DNA of 64,000 bases. It comes from CAVPHV01 sp963704825. GTDB taxonomy: Bacteria; Actinomycetota; Acidimicrobiia; Spongiisociales; UBA5794. How positions within the stretch are numbered: position 1 is the first letter of the stretch; each line of letters begins with the position of its first letter. Location of the stretch: NCBI GenBank assembly GCA_963704825.1, contig CAVPHV010000003.1, forward strand, positions 124,001 through 188,000. Reading direction: 5' to 3'. The notes under the pieces are model-generated. The model ran no database searches. It was not told the origin of the DNA and saw only the letters and a list, made by a program, of their open reading frames with translations. Of the stretch, positions 8,787-18,013 are shown in pieces. Both the position numbers and the translations under genes were made by a program.

Positions 8787-9781
8787 GTCCCGGCACCAGC
8801 TTCATGACCGGTGCCACCGGGTTCGTCGGCGGCGATCTGCTGCATCGCCTCGTCGCAGAGCATGGAGAGGTTCGAGCCTTGGCTCGTTCCGCCGCCGGAC
8901 TGAGGTTCGTGGCCGAAGCCGGTGCGATACCGGTGGCAGGTGACCTGTTTGATGGCGCCGTGTTGCGGCGTGCCATGGAGGGCTGCCGCACCGTCTTTCA
9001 CGTCGCCGGGGTCAACGAGATGTGCTCCCGCCGCCCCGGTGAGATGATTCGTGTCAATACCGACGGGACGGTTCGGGTGATCGAGGCCGCGGCCGAGGCG
9101 GGGGTCCCCAGGGTTGTGTTCACGTCGTCGGCGGCGGCCCTCGGTGAAGCCCGGGGGAGCGTCGGTGACGAAACGTCGGTGCACCGAGGTCACTACCTGT
9201 CGCACTACGAGGAGTCGAAACACCGGGCCGAGGCCGCCGCCTTCGCCGCCGCAGATCGCGTCGGCATCGAGTTGGTTGCGGTGAATCCTTCGTCCGTCCA
9301 GGGGCCGGGGCGGGTCGGGGGCTCGGCGCGGCTCTTCCTCTACGCGTTGCGGGCGCGGCGTCCGATCTTGGTCGATCTCTCCCTGAGTGTCGTGGACATC
9401 GCCGACTGCACCACTGCGCACCTGCTGGCCGCGACTCGGGGGGAGCCGGGCCGGCGCTACCTGGTGAGCGGGGCCACGATCGGTGTTGTTGAGGCGGTGG
9501 GTCTCCTCGGAGAGGTGTCCGGCATGAGTATCGAACCGTGGTACGTCTCGAAGTCGGTGGCCGCGATGGTCGGTCGCCCGCTTGCTGTGGTGGCAGGGCT
9601 CCTGCCCGGGGACACCCCGCTGTGCCGTGAGATGGTCCGTACGTTGCTCCACGGTCACCGCTACGACGGGTCTCGCATCGAACGGGAGCTGGGGCTGCGC
9701 TACACGCCGCTGGCCGAGACGCTGGCACGCACCGTCGAGTGGTATCGCAGCCAGGGCCTGATCGAGAGTGACGATCGATGA
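8783..9781 (+). CDS. NAD-dependent epimerase/dehydratase (extended SDR)
   Basis: This Rossmann-fold protein of 332 residues is an extended SDR resembling sugar-nucleotide epimerases, dihydroflavonol reductases or 3-beta-hydroxysteroid dehydrogenases. The NAD(P) motif is GATGFVGG, followed by VFHVAGV, VFTSSAAALG and the catalytic YEESK. The start is the GTG overlapping the pgsA stop. The product ends just before mfd. The substrate cannot be read from sequence; the hopanoid-associated sugar epimerase group is one possibility. Confidence 0.8.
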   Translation: MSPGTSFMTGATGFVGGDLLHRLVAEHGEVRALARSAAGLRFVAEAGAIPVAGDLFDGAVLRRAMEGCRTVFHVAGVNEMCSRRPGEMIRVNTDGTVRVIEAAAEAGVPRVVFTSSAAALGEARGSVGDETSVHRGHYLSHYEESKHRAEAAAFAAADRVGIELVAVNPSSVQGPGRVGGSARLFLYALRARRPILVDLSLSVVDIADCTTAHLLAATRGEPGRRYLVSGATIGVVEAVGLLGEVSGMSIEPWYVSKSVAAMVGRPLAVVAGLLPGDTPLCREMVRTLLHGHRYDGSRIERELGLRYTPLAETLARTVEWYRSQGLIESDDR

Positions 9782-9830
9782 CCCCGGGCCTGGATGCGGT
9801 GTCGGTGCTTCCGGCTACGATCCGTCGCTC

Positions 9831-12800
9831 GTGAGCGCGCCCCTCGGATCTCTTCTCGAACGGTTCCCCGCCGCCCTGGTTCCCGCCTTTCCGGGCCGGG
9901 TTGTGGTGCCCGCACCGATGCGAGCCGTAGTCCTGGCCGGGATGGCGCAGCACCTCGATCGTCCCGTCCTGGCGGTCGTTCCCGGCGAACGCGAGGCGGA
10001 AGACCTTGTCGACGACCTCGGGCTGTTCACCACCGAAGCGCTTCACCTACCCGCATGGGAGACACTTCCGTTCGAGCACGTCTCGCCGGCGGTCACCACG
10101 ATGGCCCATCGTGCCGAGGCCCGGCACGCCCTGGCGCTCGGCACGCCAGGATTGATCGTGGTCGCCTCGGTACGGGCCGTCTCACAGCGGGTGAGCGCGT
10201 CGCCGGTGGCGCCACTTGTCATCACCTCAGGCACCGAGGTTGGGTTCGACCTGCTCGTGATGAGCCTCGCGATGGCGGGCTACCACCGGACCGATCGGGT
10301 GGAGTCTCGCGGTGAGTTCGCGGTGCGCGGCGGCATCATCGACGTGTTTCCCGCTCAAGGCGAAGAACCGTTCCGTATCGAATTCTGGGGCGACGTGGTC
10401 GAGGAGATCCGGGCGTTCACCGTTGGTTCACAGCGGTCGACTGAGCCGGTCGACCAGGTGGTTGCCTATCCGCCTCGCGAGCTTCGGATCGACGACGAGC
10501 TCCGAGAACGCGCCGTGGCGCTACGCGACGCCGCGCCGTGGTCGGTCGCCACTTGGGATAGGTTCGCCGAGGGGCTTGATTTTGCCGGCATGGAGTCGTG
10601 GCTTCCCTGGCTGGCTCCGGCGAATTCGCTGCTGGCGGATGCCGGTGATGCCGCCATCGTGGTGTTCGACCCACCACGGGCCTTCGACCGCAGTGCCGAG
10701 CTCGTCAAGGAGGAGGGCGACCTTGCCGCCGCGCTGGCATCGACCTGGGGCCACGGCGCCCCCGATGCCGGTGAGCACCCGGCCCTCTATCTGCCGTTGG
10801 GCGAGTGCCTCGACGACCTTCCCCATCTCGAGGCGCCGGGCTTGGCCGCCGGACCCGGTGATGAGGGATACGAGGTTCGGGGATTGGATGCGGTGCCGGG
10901 AGACGCCCCGGCTATCGCCCATGCTGTGTCGCTGTGGCAGACCCGTGGCGTTGCCGTGGTGATTGCGATGGACGGGGAGGCCGCGGCCCGCCGGGTCTCG
11001 AAAGTCCTGGGCGAGGCCGGAATCGACCTTCCCGTCGTCGAATCGCTCGACGTGGCCCGCCCTGCGGTACTTGCCACCGGTATCCACCGCGGCTTCGTCG
11101 CTCCTCAGCTGGGATTCGGGGTGGTCGGCGAGCAGGAAGTGGCGGGCCGCCGGCGGGCCCATCGCCGGGTCAGGGCTCGGAGCGCTTCGGGGAATACCGA
11201 AGGCTACCGCGACCTGAGGGCGGGCGCCTTTGTTGTCCACCACCATCACGGGATCGGCCGCTTTGAGGGCCTGGTGCACCGCGAGATCGCCGGCGTTGAG
11301 CGGGACTACCTGTACGTCGCCTACCACGGTGAGGACAAGCTCTACATCCCCACCGACCAGTTGGCGGCGATCAGGCCCTATACCGGGGGCGAGACCCCCC
11401 GGCTTTCCCGTCTCGGCGGCAGCGATTGGGCCACGATCCGATCCAAGGTGCGCAAGGCCGTGGCGGTGGTCGCCGAGGAGGTTGTTGCCCTCCACCGCAA
11501 GCGGGCGATGGCGACCGGCTTCGCCTATTCGAGTGATACGCCATGGCAGAGCGAGGTCGAGGCGACGTTCCCGTTCGAGGAGACACCGGATCAGTTGACC
11601 GCCATTGCCGACGTCAAGAAGGACATGGAGAGTCCCGGACCGATGGATCGGCTCATCTTCGGTGATGTCGGCTTTGGGAAGACCGAGGTGGCGTTGCGGG
11701 CTGCTTTCAAGGCGATCCAAAGCGGCAAGCAGGTCGCCCTGTTGGTGCCAACCACGCTGCTCGCCCAGCAGCACTTCGCCACATTCGAGGAGCGGCTCGG
11801 CTCGTATCCGATCAGGGTCGAGATGCTGAGTCGTTTCCTCACCGGGCGCCAACAGAAGGAGGTCGTCCGCGGGCTCGAGTTGGGGAGCGTCGACCTCGTC
11901 ATCGGCACCCACCGCCTGCTCTCCGAGGACATCGACTTCAAGGATCTCGGCCTGCTCGTCGTTGATGAGGAGCAGCGTTTTGGGGTGGCCGCCAAGGACA
12001 AGATGAAGCGGCTGCGGTCCTCAGTCGATGTGCTCACCCTGACGGCAACTCCGATCCCGCGCACCCTGGAGATGGCGCTGACCGGGATACGGGAGGTCAG
12101 CCACATCAGGACGGCTCCCGAGGATCGACATCCGATCCTCACCTACGTGGGGCCGTACGACGAGCAGGCGGTCTCGGCCGCCATCCGCCGTGAGATGTTG
12201 CGCGAAGGCCAGGTGTTCTACGTTCACAATCGGATCCAGTCGATTGATCACGCCGTCGAGCGGCTGCGCCGCCTCGTCCCCGACGCTCGTTACGCCGTTG
12301 CCCACGGGCGGATGAGTGAGGGCCAACTCGAGCAGGTCATGTTCGACTTCTGGAATCGAGAATTCGACGTGTTGGTGGCGACCACGATCATCGAGTCCGG
12401 GCTCGACCTTCCACAGGTGAACACGCTGATCGTCGAACGGGCCGATCGCCTCGGTCTCGCTCAGCTCTACCAGTTGCGCGGCCGGGTGGGACGTTCGACC
12501 CAACGGGCCTACGCCTACCTTTTCCATCCGGAGGAGGAGCGTCTCTCCGAGGATGCCTATCGGCGTCTCGAAGCGATCGGCGAGTTCTCCGATCTCGGAT
12601 CCGGATTCCAGCTCGCCATGCGCGATCTCGAGATCCGCGGTGCGGGGAGCATCCTGAGCGAGGTGCAGGCCGGACACATCGCCGCGGTTGGGTTCGACCT
12701 GTACGTCGACCTGGTTGCTGCCGCAGTCAGCGAGCTGAAGGGAGAGACGGTCGAGACCGAAGAGCCGCCGGAGGTGCGGATCGACCTGCCCGTCGATGCC

Positions 12801-13193
12801 CACCTGCCCGACGATTACGTGCCGAGTGGTCCCGAGCGACTCGAGGCCTACCGTCGGTTGGCGGTCGCGCTGACGCACACGCAGGTGGCCGATGTTGTCG
12901 CCGAATGGGAGGACCGCTTCGGTCCGTTGCCCCCGCCGGCCCAAGCGCTCATCGACGTTGCCCGCCTGCGGGTCGAGGCGATCCGGATTGGCCTCAGTGA
13001 GATCGTCAAGGTGAGGAGCGAGATTCGTATGGCCCCGGTCGAGCTGCGGACATCCCAGGAGGTGCGACTGCGCCGACTGGCGCCGCGTGCCGTGCTGCGC
13101 GGCAAGCAACTGTTCGTTCCGGCGCCGCGGCGCGACCATGCGGCCGCGTTGTTCGATTTCCTCCATACAATGTGGCCGCCTGCACAGGAGTGA
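9831..13193 (+). CDS. mfd: Transcription-repair coupling factor Mfd
   Basis: Mfd removes stalled RNA polymerase from DNA lesions and recruits UvrA. In order: the UvrB-like N-terminal module (GEREAEDLVDDL, ETLPFEH), the RNA polymerase-interacting domain (DLRAGAFVVHHHHGIGRFEGL, DYLYVAYHGEDKLYIP), and the RecG-like translocase with Walker A GDVGFGKTEVAL near residue 611, the DEEQ box, TATPIPRTL and QLRGRVGR. The TRCF C-terminal domain follows. GTG 9831 gives 1120 residues, within family range. An earlier ATG at 9768 in the same frame would overlap the epimerase and adds residues with no homology feature that I recognise. Confidence 0.95.
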   Translation: MSAPLGSLLERFPAALVPAFPGRVVVPAPMRAVVLAGMAQHLDRPVLAVVPGEREAEDLVDDLGLFTTEALHLPAWETLPFEHVSPAVTTMAHRAEARHALALGTPGLIVVASVRAVSQRVSASPVAPLVITSGTEVGFDLLVMSLAMAGYHRTDRVESRGEFAVRGGIIDVFPAQGEEPFRIEFWGDVVEEIRAFTVGSQRSTEPVDQVVAYPPRELRIDDELRERAVALRDAAPWSVATWDRFAEGLDFAGMESWLPWLAPANSLLADAGDAAIVVFDPPRAFDRSAELVKEEGDLAAALASTWGHGAPDAGEHPALYLPLGECLDDLPHLEAPGLAAGPGDEGYEVRGLDAVPGDAPAIAHAVSLWQTRGVAVVIAMDGEAAARRVSKVLGEAGIDLPVVESLDVARPAVLATGIHRGFVAPQLGFGVVGEQEVAGRRRAHRRVRARSASGNTEGYRDLRAGAFVVHHHHGIGRFEGLVHREIAGVERDYLYVAYHGEDKLYIPTDQLAAIRPYTGGETPRLSRLGGSDWATIRSKVRKAVAVVAEEVVALHRKRAMATGFAYSSDTPWQSEVEATFPFEETPDQLTAIADVKKDMESPGPMDRLIFGDVGFGKTEVALRAAFKAIQSGKQVALLVPTTLLAQQHFATFEERLGSYPIRVEMLSRFLTGRQQKEVVRGLELGSVDLVIGTHRLLSEDIDFKDLGLLVVDEEQRFGVAAKDKMKRLRSSVDVLTLTATPIPRTLEMALTGIREVSHIRTAPEDRHPILTYVGPYDEQAVSAAIRREMLREGQVFYVHNRIQSIDHAVERLRRLVPDARYAVAHGRMSEGQLEQVMFDFWNREFDVLVATTIIESGLDLPQVNTLIVERADRLGLAQLYQLRGRVGRSTQRAYAYLFHPEEERLSEDAYRRLEAIGEFSDLGSGFQLAMRDLEIRGAGSILSEVQAGHIAAVGFDLYVDLVAAAVSELKGETVETEEPPEVRIDLPVDAHLPDDYVPSGPERLEAYRRLAVALTHTQVADVVAEWEDRFGPLPPPAQALIDVARLRVEAIRIGLSEIVKVRSEIRMAPVELRTSQEVRLRRLAPRAVLRGKQLFVPAPRRDHAAALFDFLHTMWPPAQE

Positions 13194-13198
13194 TTTCA

Positions 13199-14170
13199 TT
13201 GCCTCGACTGACTCGCCCCCTCGCCATTGCGCTTGCCGTTGCCTCGGTGCTGCTTGCCGCCTGCGGGGATGGGGCGGTGGGTGACACCGCCGCCATTGTC
13301 AACGACGAGAAGATCAGCCGAGATCAAGTCCTGGCGCTGCGAACCACCTACGACGATGCCACCGCCGTCGACGCCGGATGTGCCTTTGCGGCCGAAGGTG
13401 AGTGTCTGCAGGACTTCAGGGGTGACCTCACCCAACTCATCGTTGCCGAGTCGCTGCGGTCCGCCGCAGACGCTGATTTTGGTCTGACATGGACAGACGA
13501 AGAGATCGCGGCCCGAGCGGCCAATCCGCCGGAGCGGTACGCCCCCCTGTTCGACCCCGCCCGGCTCCCACCGTACTTGACCGAGGAAGCCCTCCAGGTC
13601 CAGGCGCTGTTCACGCTGATACGTGACGGGGTTGCCACCGAGCTGCTGCGGGCATCGCCCGGGTTTCCCGAGGTCTACCTCGAGGAGCCGCAGCGGGTGA
13701 CCCGGGCATGCGTACGTCACGTGCTGGTCGCCGACGAGGAGACGGCCAACGAGGTGTTGGCGCGTGCCGAGGCCGGCGAGGATCTCGGCGCCCTCGCAAA
13801 CGAGTTGTCGACGGATACCGCCTCCGCCGGCGGCTTGTTGCTCGACCCGAACGGTCAGTGCCCGATCTACCTATCGGGGTTCGTGCCGTCGTTTGCGTTG
13901 GCGGCGGTTGAGGCCCCGCTCGGGGTCGCCTATGGGCCGGTGGAGACCAGCTTCGGGTATCACGTCATCCTGGTCGAAGCCCGAGTCGGCCCGCCGAGTC
14001 GCGACGAGTTGATCAACGACCCGGTCGCCTGGCTCGAGCCGTCGGTTGCAAGCGAGCTCTTCACCGAGTGGCTCAACGTGGCTTTGGCGAGCGCCGCGGT
14101 TGAAATCCATCCTGTCATCGGGACCTGGACTTCAGTCGCCGATGGTATTCGCCCGCCGCCTTCTTCGTAG
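13199..14170 (+). CDS. Parvulin-type peptidyl-prolyl isomerase lipoprotein
   Basis: This is a likely lipid-anchored extracytoplasmic foldase of the SurA/PrsA kind. TTG 13199 follows CAGGAG and starts a lipoprotein signal ending in the lipobox LLAAC. A SurA-N-like helical part (AIVNDEKISRDQVLALR) is followed by a PPIC domain: RACVRHVLVADEETANEVLARAEAGEDLGALANELS, then GGLL, and GPVETSFGYHVILVE. The length is 323 residues. The gene lies between mfd and mazG, the slot between mfd/mazG and eno that holds the lipoprotein gene lpqU in mycobacteria. Confidence 0.82.
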   Translation: MPRLTRPLAIALAVASVLLAACGDGAVGDTAAIVNDEKISRDQVLALRTTYDDATAVDAGCAFAAEGECLQDFRGDLTQLIVAESLRSAADADFGLTWTDEEIAARAANPPERYAPLFDPARLPPYLTEEALQVQALFTLIRDGVATELLRASPGFPEVYLEEPQRVTRACVRHVLVADEETANEVLARAEAGEDLGALANELSTDTASAGGLLLDPNGQCPIYLSGFVPSFALAAVEAPLGVAYGPVETSFGYHVILVEARVGPPSRDELINDPVAWLEPSVASELFTEWLNVALASAAVEIHPVIGTWTSVADGIRPPPSS

Positions 14171-14176
14171 GCCGCC

Positions 14177-15682
14177 GTGGCCACCATCACAATCGTTGGC
14201 CTCGGCCCCGCCGGGATGGAGCGAGTCGCCGCGCCCGTCGAGGAGGCGTTGGTCGATCCCGATTCGACCGTCATCGTGCGAACCGGGCGACATCCGGCGG
14301 CAGTAGATCTGGCCCGCGCTCGCGCGGTCGTGACCTGCGATGACCTGTACGGGGTGTCTCAGAATTTTGACGCCGTTTATGGAGCGATTGCGGCTCGGGT
14401 CGTCGATCGTGCTGCCGCCGGGCCCGTCGTATATGCCGTTCCCGGCAGCGCGGTCGTCGGCGAACGCAGCGTGTCGATTCTGCTCGGACGGGCGGCCGAG
14501 GCCGGCCATGACGTCGAGGTGATCCCCGGCGAATCGTTTCTCGATCTGGTTTACGCCGCGGTCGGTCTCGACCCGATCGAGCGAGGCGTGCAGATCGTCG
14601 ACGGGCGTGACCTTCCGGACCCGCTGCCTCTCCACCTGCCGACGATTGTCACCCAGGTCGACCGCCCGGTCGTGCTCGCCGATGCGGTGGCACAGCTCGG
14701 CAAGGTGCTCCCGTTCGAGACGCCGATCACCTTTCTCGACGCGTTGGGGTCGCCGGACGAGCGCGTTGTCGTTGCGGACCTCGAGAGTGTGGTCAGGCTC
14801 CAGCCGGGGCCGCGCACCACCCTGTACCTCGACCCGCCCCTTGCCGGGTGGCATGGCTTGGTCGTCACCAACCGGATCCTGCGCGAGCAGTGTCCGTGGG
14901 ATCGACAGCAGACCCATCACAGCTTGGTGAGCCACCTCATCGAGGAGGCCTACGAGACCGTTGAGGCCCTCAGCGCGCTGAGCCCAATCGCTCCCGGCGG
15001 CGACACCGACTACGGCGTGTACGCCGAGGTCGAGGAGGAACTGGGCGATCTCCTGCTCCAGGTCGTGTTTCACGCCACGCTCGCCCGTGAGGTGGCCGCC
15101 TTCGACGTCGAGGAGGTCGCCGAGGGAATCCGGCGCAAGCTGGTCCATCGCCATCCCCACGTGTTTGGGGACGTTACGGCGACCGAACCGGCTCAGGTAC
15201 TTGCGAACTGGGAGGCGCTCAAGGCCGAGGAGAAGCAGCGGGAATCACTCATGGACGACGTGCCGATGGCCTTGCCCGCCATCGCAAGGGCCGACAAGCT
15301 GCAGCGTCGCGCCGCCTCCGTCGGGTTCGACTGGCAAGACCCGACCCCGGTGCTGGCCAAGCTCCATGAGGAGATCGAGGAACTCGGGGAGGCAATCCGG
15401 GAGCTGCCGGCGGCCGGCTTCGGCCCAAGTGAGCGCGCCGCCGTGCACGATGAGTTGGGAGATGTCCTCTTCGCCGCCGTGAATCTCTCGCGCCATCTGG
15501 CGCTCGATCCCGAGCTTGCGTTGCGCCACGCCGCCGACAAGTTCGCCGATCGGTTCCGCATCGTTGAAGGGTTGGCAAGTGACAGCGGGCGCGACCTCGC
15601 CGACATGACCTTGGCCGAAATGGACGGGCTTTGGGGCCAAGCCAAGCGGCTTTCGGCAGACGGCGAAGAGCTCGATTCTTGA
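14177..15682 (+). CDS. mazG: MazG NTP pyrophosphohydrolase with N-terminal methylase-like domain
   Basis: MazG hydrolyses (d)NTPs to monophosphates and helps clear damaged nucleotides or adjust ppGpp. Here the MazG half (from about residue 235) is fused to an N-terminal tetrapyrrole-methylase-like domain (ITIVGLGPAGMERVA, VVYAVPGSAVVGERS), the YabN-type architecture. Two MazG metal-binding pairs are visible: EEAYETVEAL with EVEEELGDLLLQVVFHA, and EEIEELGEAI with VHDELGDVLFAAVNLSRH. GTG 14177 starts six bases after the preceding stop. The length of 501 residues fits the fusion form. Confidence 0.9.
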   Translation: MATITIVGLGPAGMERVAAPVEEALVDPDSTVIVRTGRHPAAVDLARARAVVTCDDLYGVSQNFDAVYGAIAARVVDRAAAGPVVYAVPGSAVVGERSVSILLGRAAEAGHDVEVIPGESFLDLVYAAVGLDPIERGVQIVDGRDLPDPLPLHLPTIVTQVDRPVVLADAVAQLGKVLPFETPITFLDALGSPDERVVVADLESVVRLQPGPRTTLYLDPPLAGWHGLVVTNRILREQCPWDRQQTHHSLVSHLIEEAYETVEALSALSPIAPGGDTDYGVYAEVEEELGDLLLQVVFHATLAREVAAFDVEEVAEGIRRKLVHRHPHVFGDVTATEPAQVLANWEALKAEEKQRESLMDDVPMALPAIARADKLQRRAASVGFDWQDPTPVLAKLHEEIEELGEAIRELPAAGFGPSERAAVHDELGDVLFAAVNLSRHLALDPELALRHAADKFADRFRIVEGLASDSGRDLADMTLAEMDGLWGQAKRLSADGEELDS

Positions 15683-15769
15683 ATCCGTGGCGGTCCCCGA
15701 TAGCCTCTCGATGACATCTCACAATGGAGTAGTCGTGATACAGTTTCCGGCAATACGAAAGGGCCCACA

Positions 15770-17044
15770 ATGACCACTATCGAGAAGGTGTGGGCTCGCG
15801 AAGTCCTGGACTCTCGGGGTAACCCGACCGTTGAGGCCGAAGTCTCGCTCGCTGGCGGGGGTTTTGGCCGGGCCGCGGTTCCTTCGGGAGCATCCACGGG
15901 GGCACTCGAAGCCAACGAGCTTCGGGACGGCGGCGACCGCTACGGCGGTAAGGGCGTGCTGCGGGCCGTCGATTTTGTCAACACCGTGATTGCGCCTGTC
16001 ATCGTTGGGACCGATGCCACCCAGCAGGAGCACATCGATCAGGTGATGCTCGACCTCGATGGCACCCCCAACAAGGAACGCCTGGGGGCCAACGCCATCC
16101 TCGCGGTCTCGCTCGCCACCGCTCGGGCTGCGGCTGCCGGTGTCGGCCTGCCGCTGTATCGCTATTTGGGCGGGACCGCGGGCCGGGTACTCCCGGTGCC
16201 GTGCCTCAACGTTCTCAATGGTGGTGCCCACGCCGCCAATTCGGTCGACATCCAGGAGTTCATGCTGGTGCCCGGTGGCCTGCCCACCTATCACGAGGCG
16301 CTGCGTGCCGGGGCCGAGGTCTATCAGGCGCTGAAGAAGGTGCTGGCCGGGCGCGGCCTGTCCACCAACGTTGGCGACGAGGGTGGATTTGCCCCCAACC
16401 TCGGAGCCGACCGCGACGCCCTCGAGATCCTCTCGGAGGCGGTTGAGGCGGCCGGATACACGGTCGGCGAAGAGGTGGCCTTTGCCCTCGACGTCGCTGC
16501 TTCGGAGCTGTACCGGGAAGGCCGCTACAACGTTGAAGGCGGTCAACTCACTTCCGAGGAAATGGTCGACTACATCGCCACGCTGGTTGACGAGTTCCCG
16601 CTCGTATCGATCGAGGACGGACTCGACGAGGCCGACTGGGACGGCTGGAAGATACTGACCGATCGGCTCGGATCGAAGACCCAGATCGTCGGCGACGACC
16701 TGTTCGTCACCAACGAGGAGATCCTGCGCAAGGGGATCGACTTGGGCGTGGCCAACGCTGTGCTCATCAAGGTGAACCAGATTGGTTCGCTCTCAGAAAC
16801 CCTTCACACGATGGAGATCGCCGAGAACAACCAGTACGGCAGGATGGTCAGCCACCGCTCCGGTGAGACCGAGGATTCATTCATCAGCCACCTCGCAGTG
16901 GCCACCAACGCCGGACAGATAAAGACCGGTGCTCCGGCGCGCGGTGAGCGGACGTCCAAGTACAACCAGCTGATCCGCATCGAAGAACAACTCGGGGACC
17001 AAGCCCGCTATGCGGGTTGGGCTCCCTTCCGGAGGCGTGGATAG
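15770..17044 (+). CDS. eno: Enolase
   Basis: Enolase converts 2-phosphoglycerate to phosphoenolpyruvate and can be part of the RNA degradosome. The sequence is typical throughout: ARE(V)LDSRGNPTVE, GAS(T)GALEANELRDG, NVLNGGAHA, GDEGGFAPNL, VSIEDGLDEADW, QIVGDDLFVTN, KVNQIGSLSET and VSHRSGETEDSFI with the catalytic region. ATG 15770 gives 424 residues. Its stop TAG overlaps the GTG of the next gene by one base, so expression of the two is coupled. Confidence 0.97.
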   Translation: MTTIEKVWAREVLDSRGNPTVEAEVSLAGGGFGRAAVPSGASTGALEANELRDGGDRYGGKGVLRAVDFVNTVIAPVIVGTDATQQEHIDQVMLDLDGTPNKERLGANAILAVSLATARAAAAGVGLPLYRYLGGTAGRVLPVPCLNVLNGGAHAANSVDIQEFMLVPGGLPTYHEALRAGAEVYQALKKVLAGRGLSTNVGDEGGFAPNLGADRDALEILSEAVEAAGYTVGEEVAFALDVAASELYREGRYNVEGGQLTSEEMVDYIATLVDEFPLVSIEDGLDEADWDGWKILTDRLGSKTQIVGDDLFVTNEEILRKGIDLGVANAVLIKVNQIGSLSETLHTMEIAENNQYGRMVSHRSGETEDSFISHLAVATNAGQIKTGAPARGERTSKYNQLIRIEEQLGDQARYAGWAPFRRRG

Positions 17045-17478
17045 TGACCCAACTGGCGGCCAACGGCAGCGGCGGCAAGGTGCAGCGACCAACGCAGCAC
17101 CGCCGTTCGCCGTGGGTCGCCCTGTTCTTGCTGCTGGCGTTGGGGCTCACTCTGGCCGGCATCTTTCCGTTCCGTCAGATGCTGGCCCAGCAACGCCAGG
17201 TGGCCAACACCGAAGCGAAGCTGGATGCGGTGGTCGAGGAGAACCGCCAACTCGAGTCTCAGATCGCCAGCCTGCAGACCGACGCCGGAGTTGAGCGACT
17301 TGCTCGGGAGCAACTCGGGCTGGTTCGACCCGGTGAGACGGGCTATCAGGTGGAATCTGTTGAGGGTGAGATTGTGCCCTCGCCGACGGCGGTGACCGAG
17401 AACCAATTCGACGATCGGTCGATGCTCGAGCAGTTCTGGGACTTTCTCACGGGGCGTGATCTCGTTCCGGATGAGTGA
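17044..17478 (+). CDS. FtsB/DivIC-type septum formation initiator
   Basis: This is a single-pass division protein of the FtsB/DivIC family that scaffolds FtsQ and FtsL at the septum. After a short cytoplasmic arm comes one membrane segment (WVALFLLLALGLTLAGIFPF), then a coiled coil (QQRQVANTEAKLDAVVEENRQLESQIASLQT) and the family motif ERLAREQLGLVRPGETGY. The GTG at 17044 overlaps the enolase stop; GGAGG lies upstream. The position after eno is the usual place for this gene in actinobacteria. Confidence 0.87.
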   Translation: MTQLAANGSGGKVQRPTQHRRSPWVALFLLLALGLTLAGIFPFRQMLAQQRQVANTEAKLDAVVEENRQLESQIASLQTDAGVERLAREQLGLVRPGETGYQVESVEGEIVPSPTAVTENQFDDRSMLEQFWDFLTGRDLVPDE

Positions 17479-18013
17479 GTCCGGCGGCGTTTCTGACCGA
17501 GCCGCCGTCGCGGCTCAACTCGAACGCGAGCCTCGGTCGGTCATCGACGTGCGGGCCCGTTGTCATCTGGGGATTCCGGTGGTCATCGCCGTTCCTCCGT
17601 TGCTCGACGATGGGACGCCGTTTCCAACCCGGTATTGGCTGACCTGTCCTCTGGCGTCCCGCCGGATTGGCCGGATCGAGTCGCGCGGTGGGGTCAAGGA
17701 AGCCGAGGCCAGGATTGCCGCCGACCCCGACCTGGCGGCTCGCCATGCGGCGGCAACTGTTCGCTACGCGGCAGAGCGTGATGCCTTGGTGCCCGGCGAC
17801 GCCACGCATCGCCCGGCTGGTGGCGTCGGCGGTACGGCCCTCGGGGTCAAGTGCCTTCATGCCCACTACGCCGACTTCGCCGCGGGCAACGACAACCCCG
17901 TCGGTGAGGAGGCGGCCACGGGGGTCGAACCCCTCGATTGCGCGGTTGCCTGCGTAACTGACGTTGATGGGGTTGTGGTCCGCAACCCCGATTGGGCGGA
18001 GCCGAAGCCGTGA
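17471..18013 (+). CDS. DUF501 family protein
   Basis: This 180-residue conserved actinobacterial protein of unknown function starts at an ATG inside the end of the ftsB-like gene. Typical DUF501 stretches are visible: LEREPRSVIDVRARCHLGIP, PFPTRYWLTCPLASRRIGRIES, GGVGGTALGVKCLHAHYADFAAG and GEEA near the C-terminus. The invariant Cys and His residues around VKCLHAHYA hint at a catalytic or metal site, but no activity is known to me. It overlaps the next gene by GTGA. The eno-ftsB-DUF501-ppx order is conserved in actinobacteria, for example Rv1023-Rv1026. Confidence 0.88.
   Translation: MSESGGVSDRAAVAAQLEREPRSVIDVRARCHLGIPVVIAVPPLLDDGTPFPTRYWLTCPLASRRIGRIESRGGVKEAEARIAADPDLAARHAAATVRYAAERDALVPGDATHRPAGGVGGTALGVKCLHAHYADFAAGNDNPVGEEAATGVEPLDCAVACVTDVDGVVVRNPDWAEPKP

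Noticed and set aside
14132..15160. 342-residue minus-strand ORF across mazG
   Set aside because: It is antisense to the MazG/YabN gene and has no family motif.
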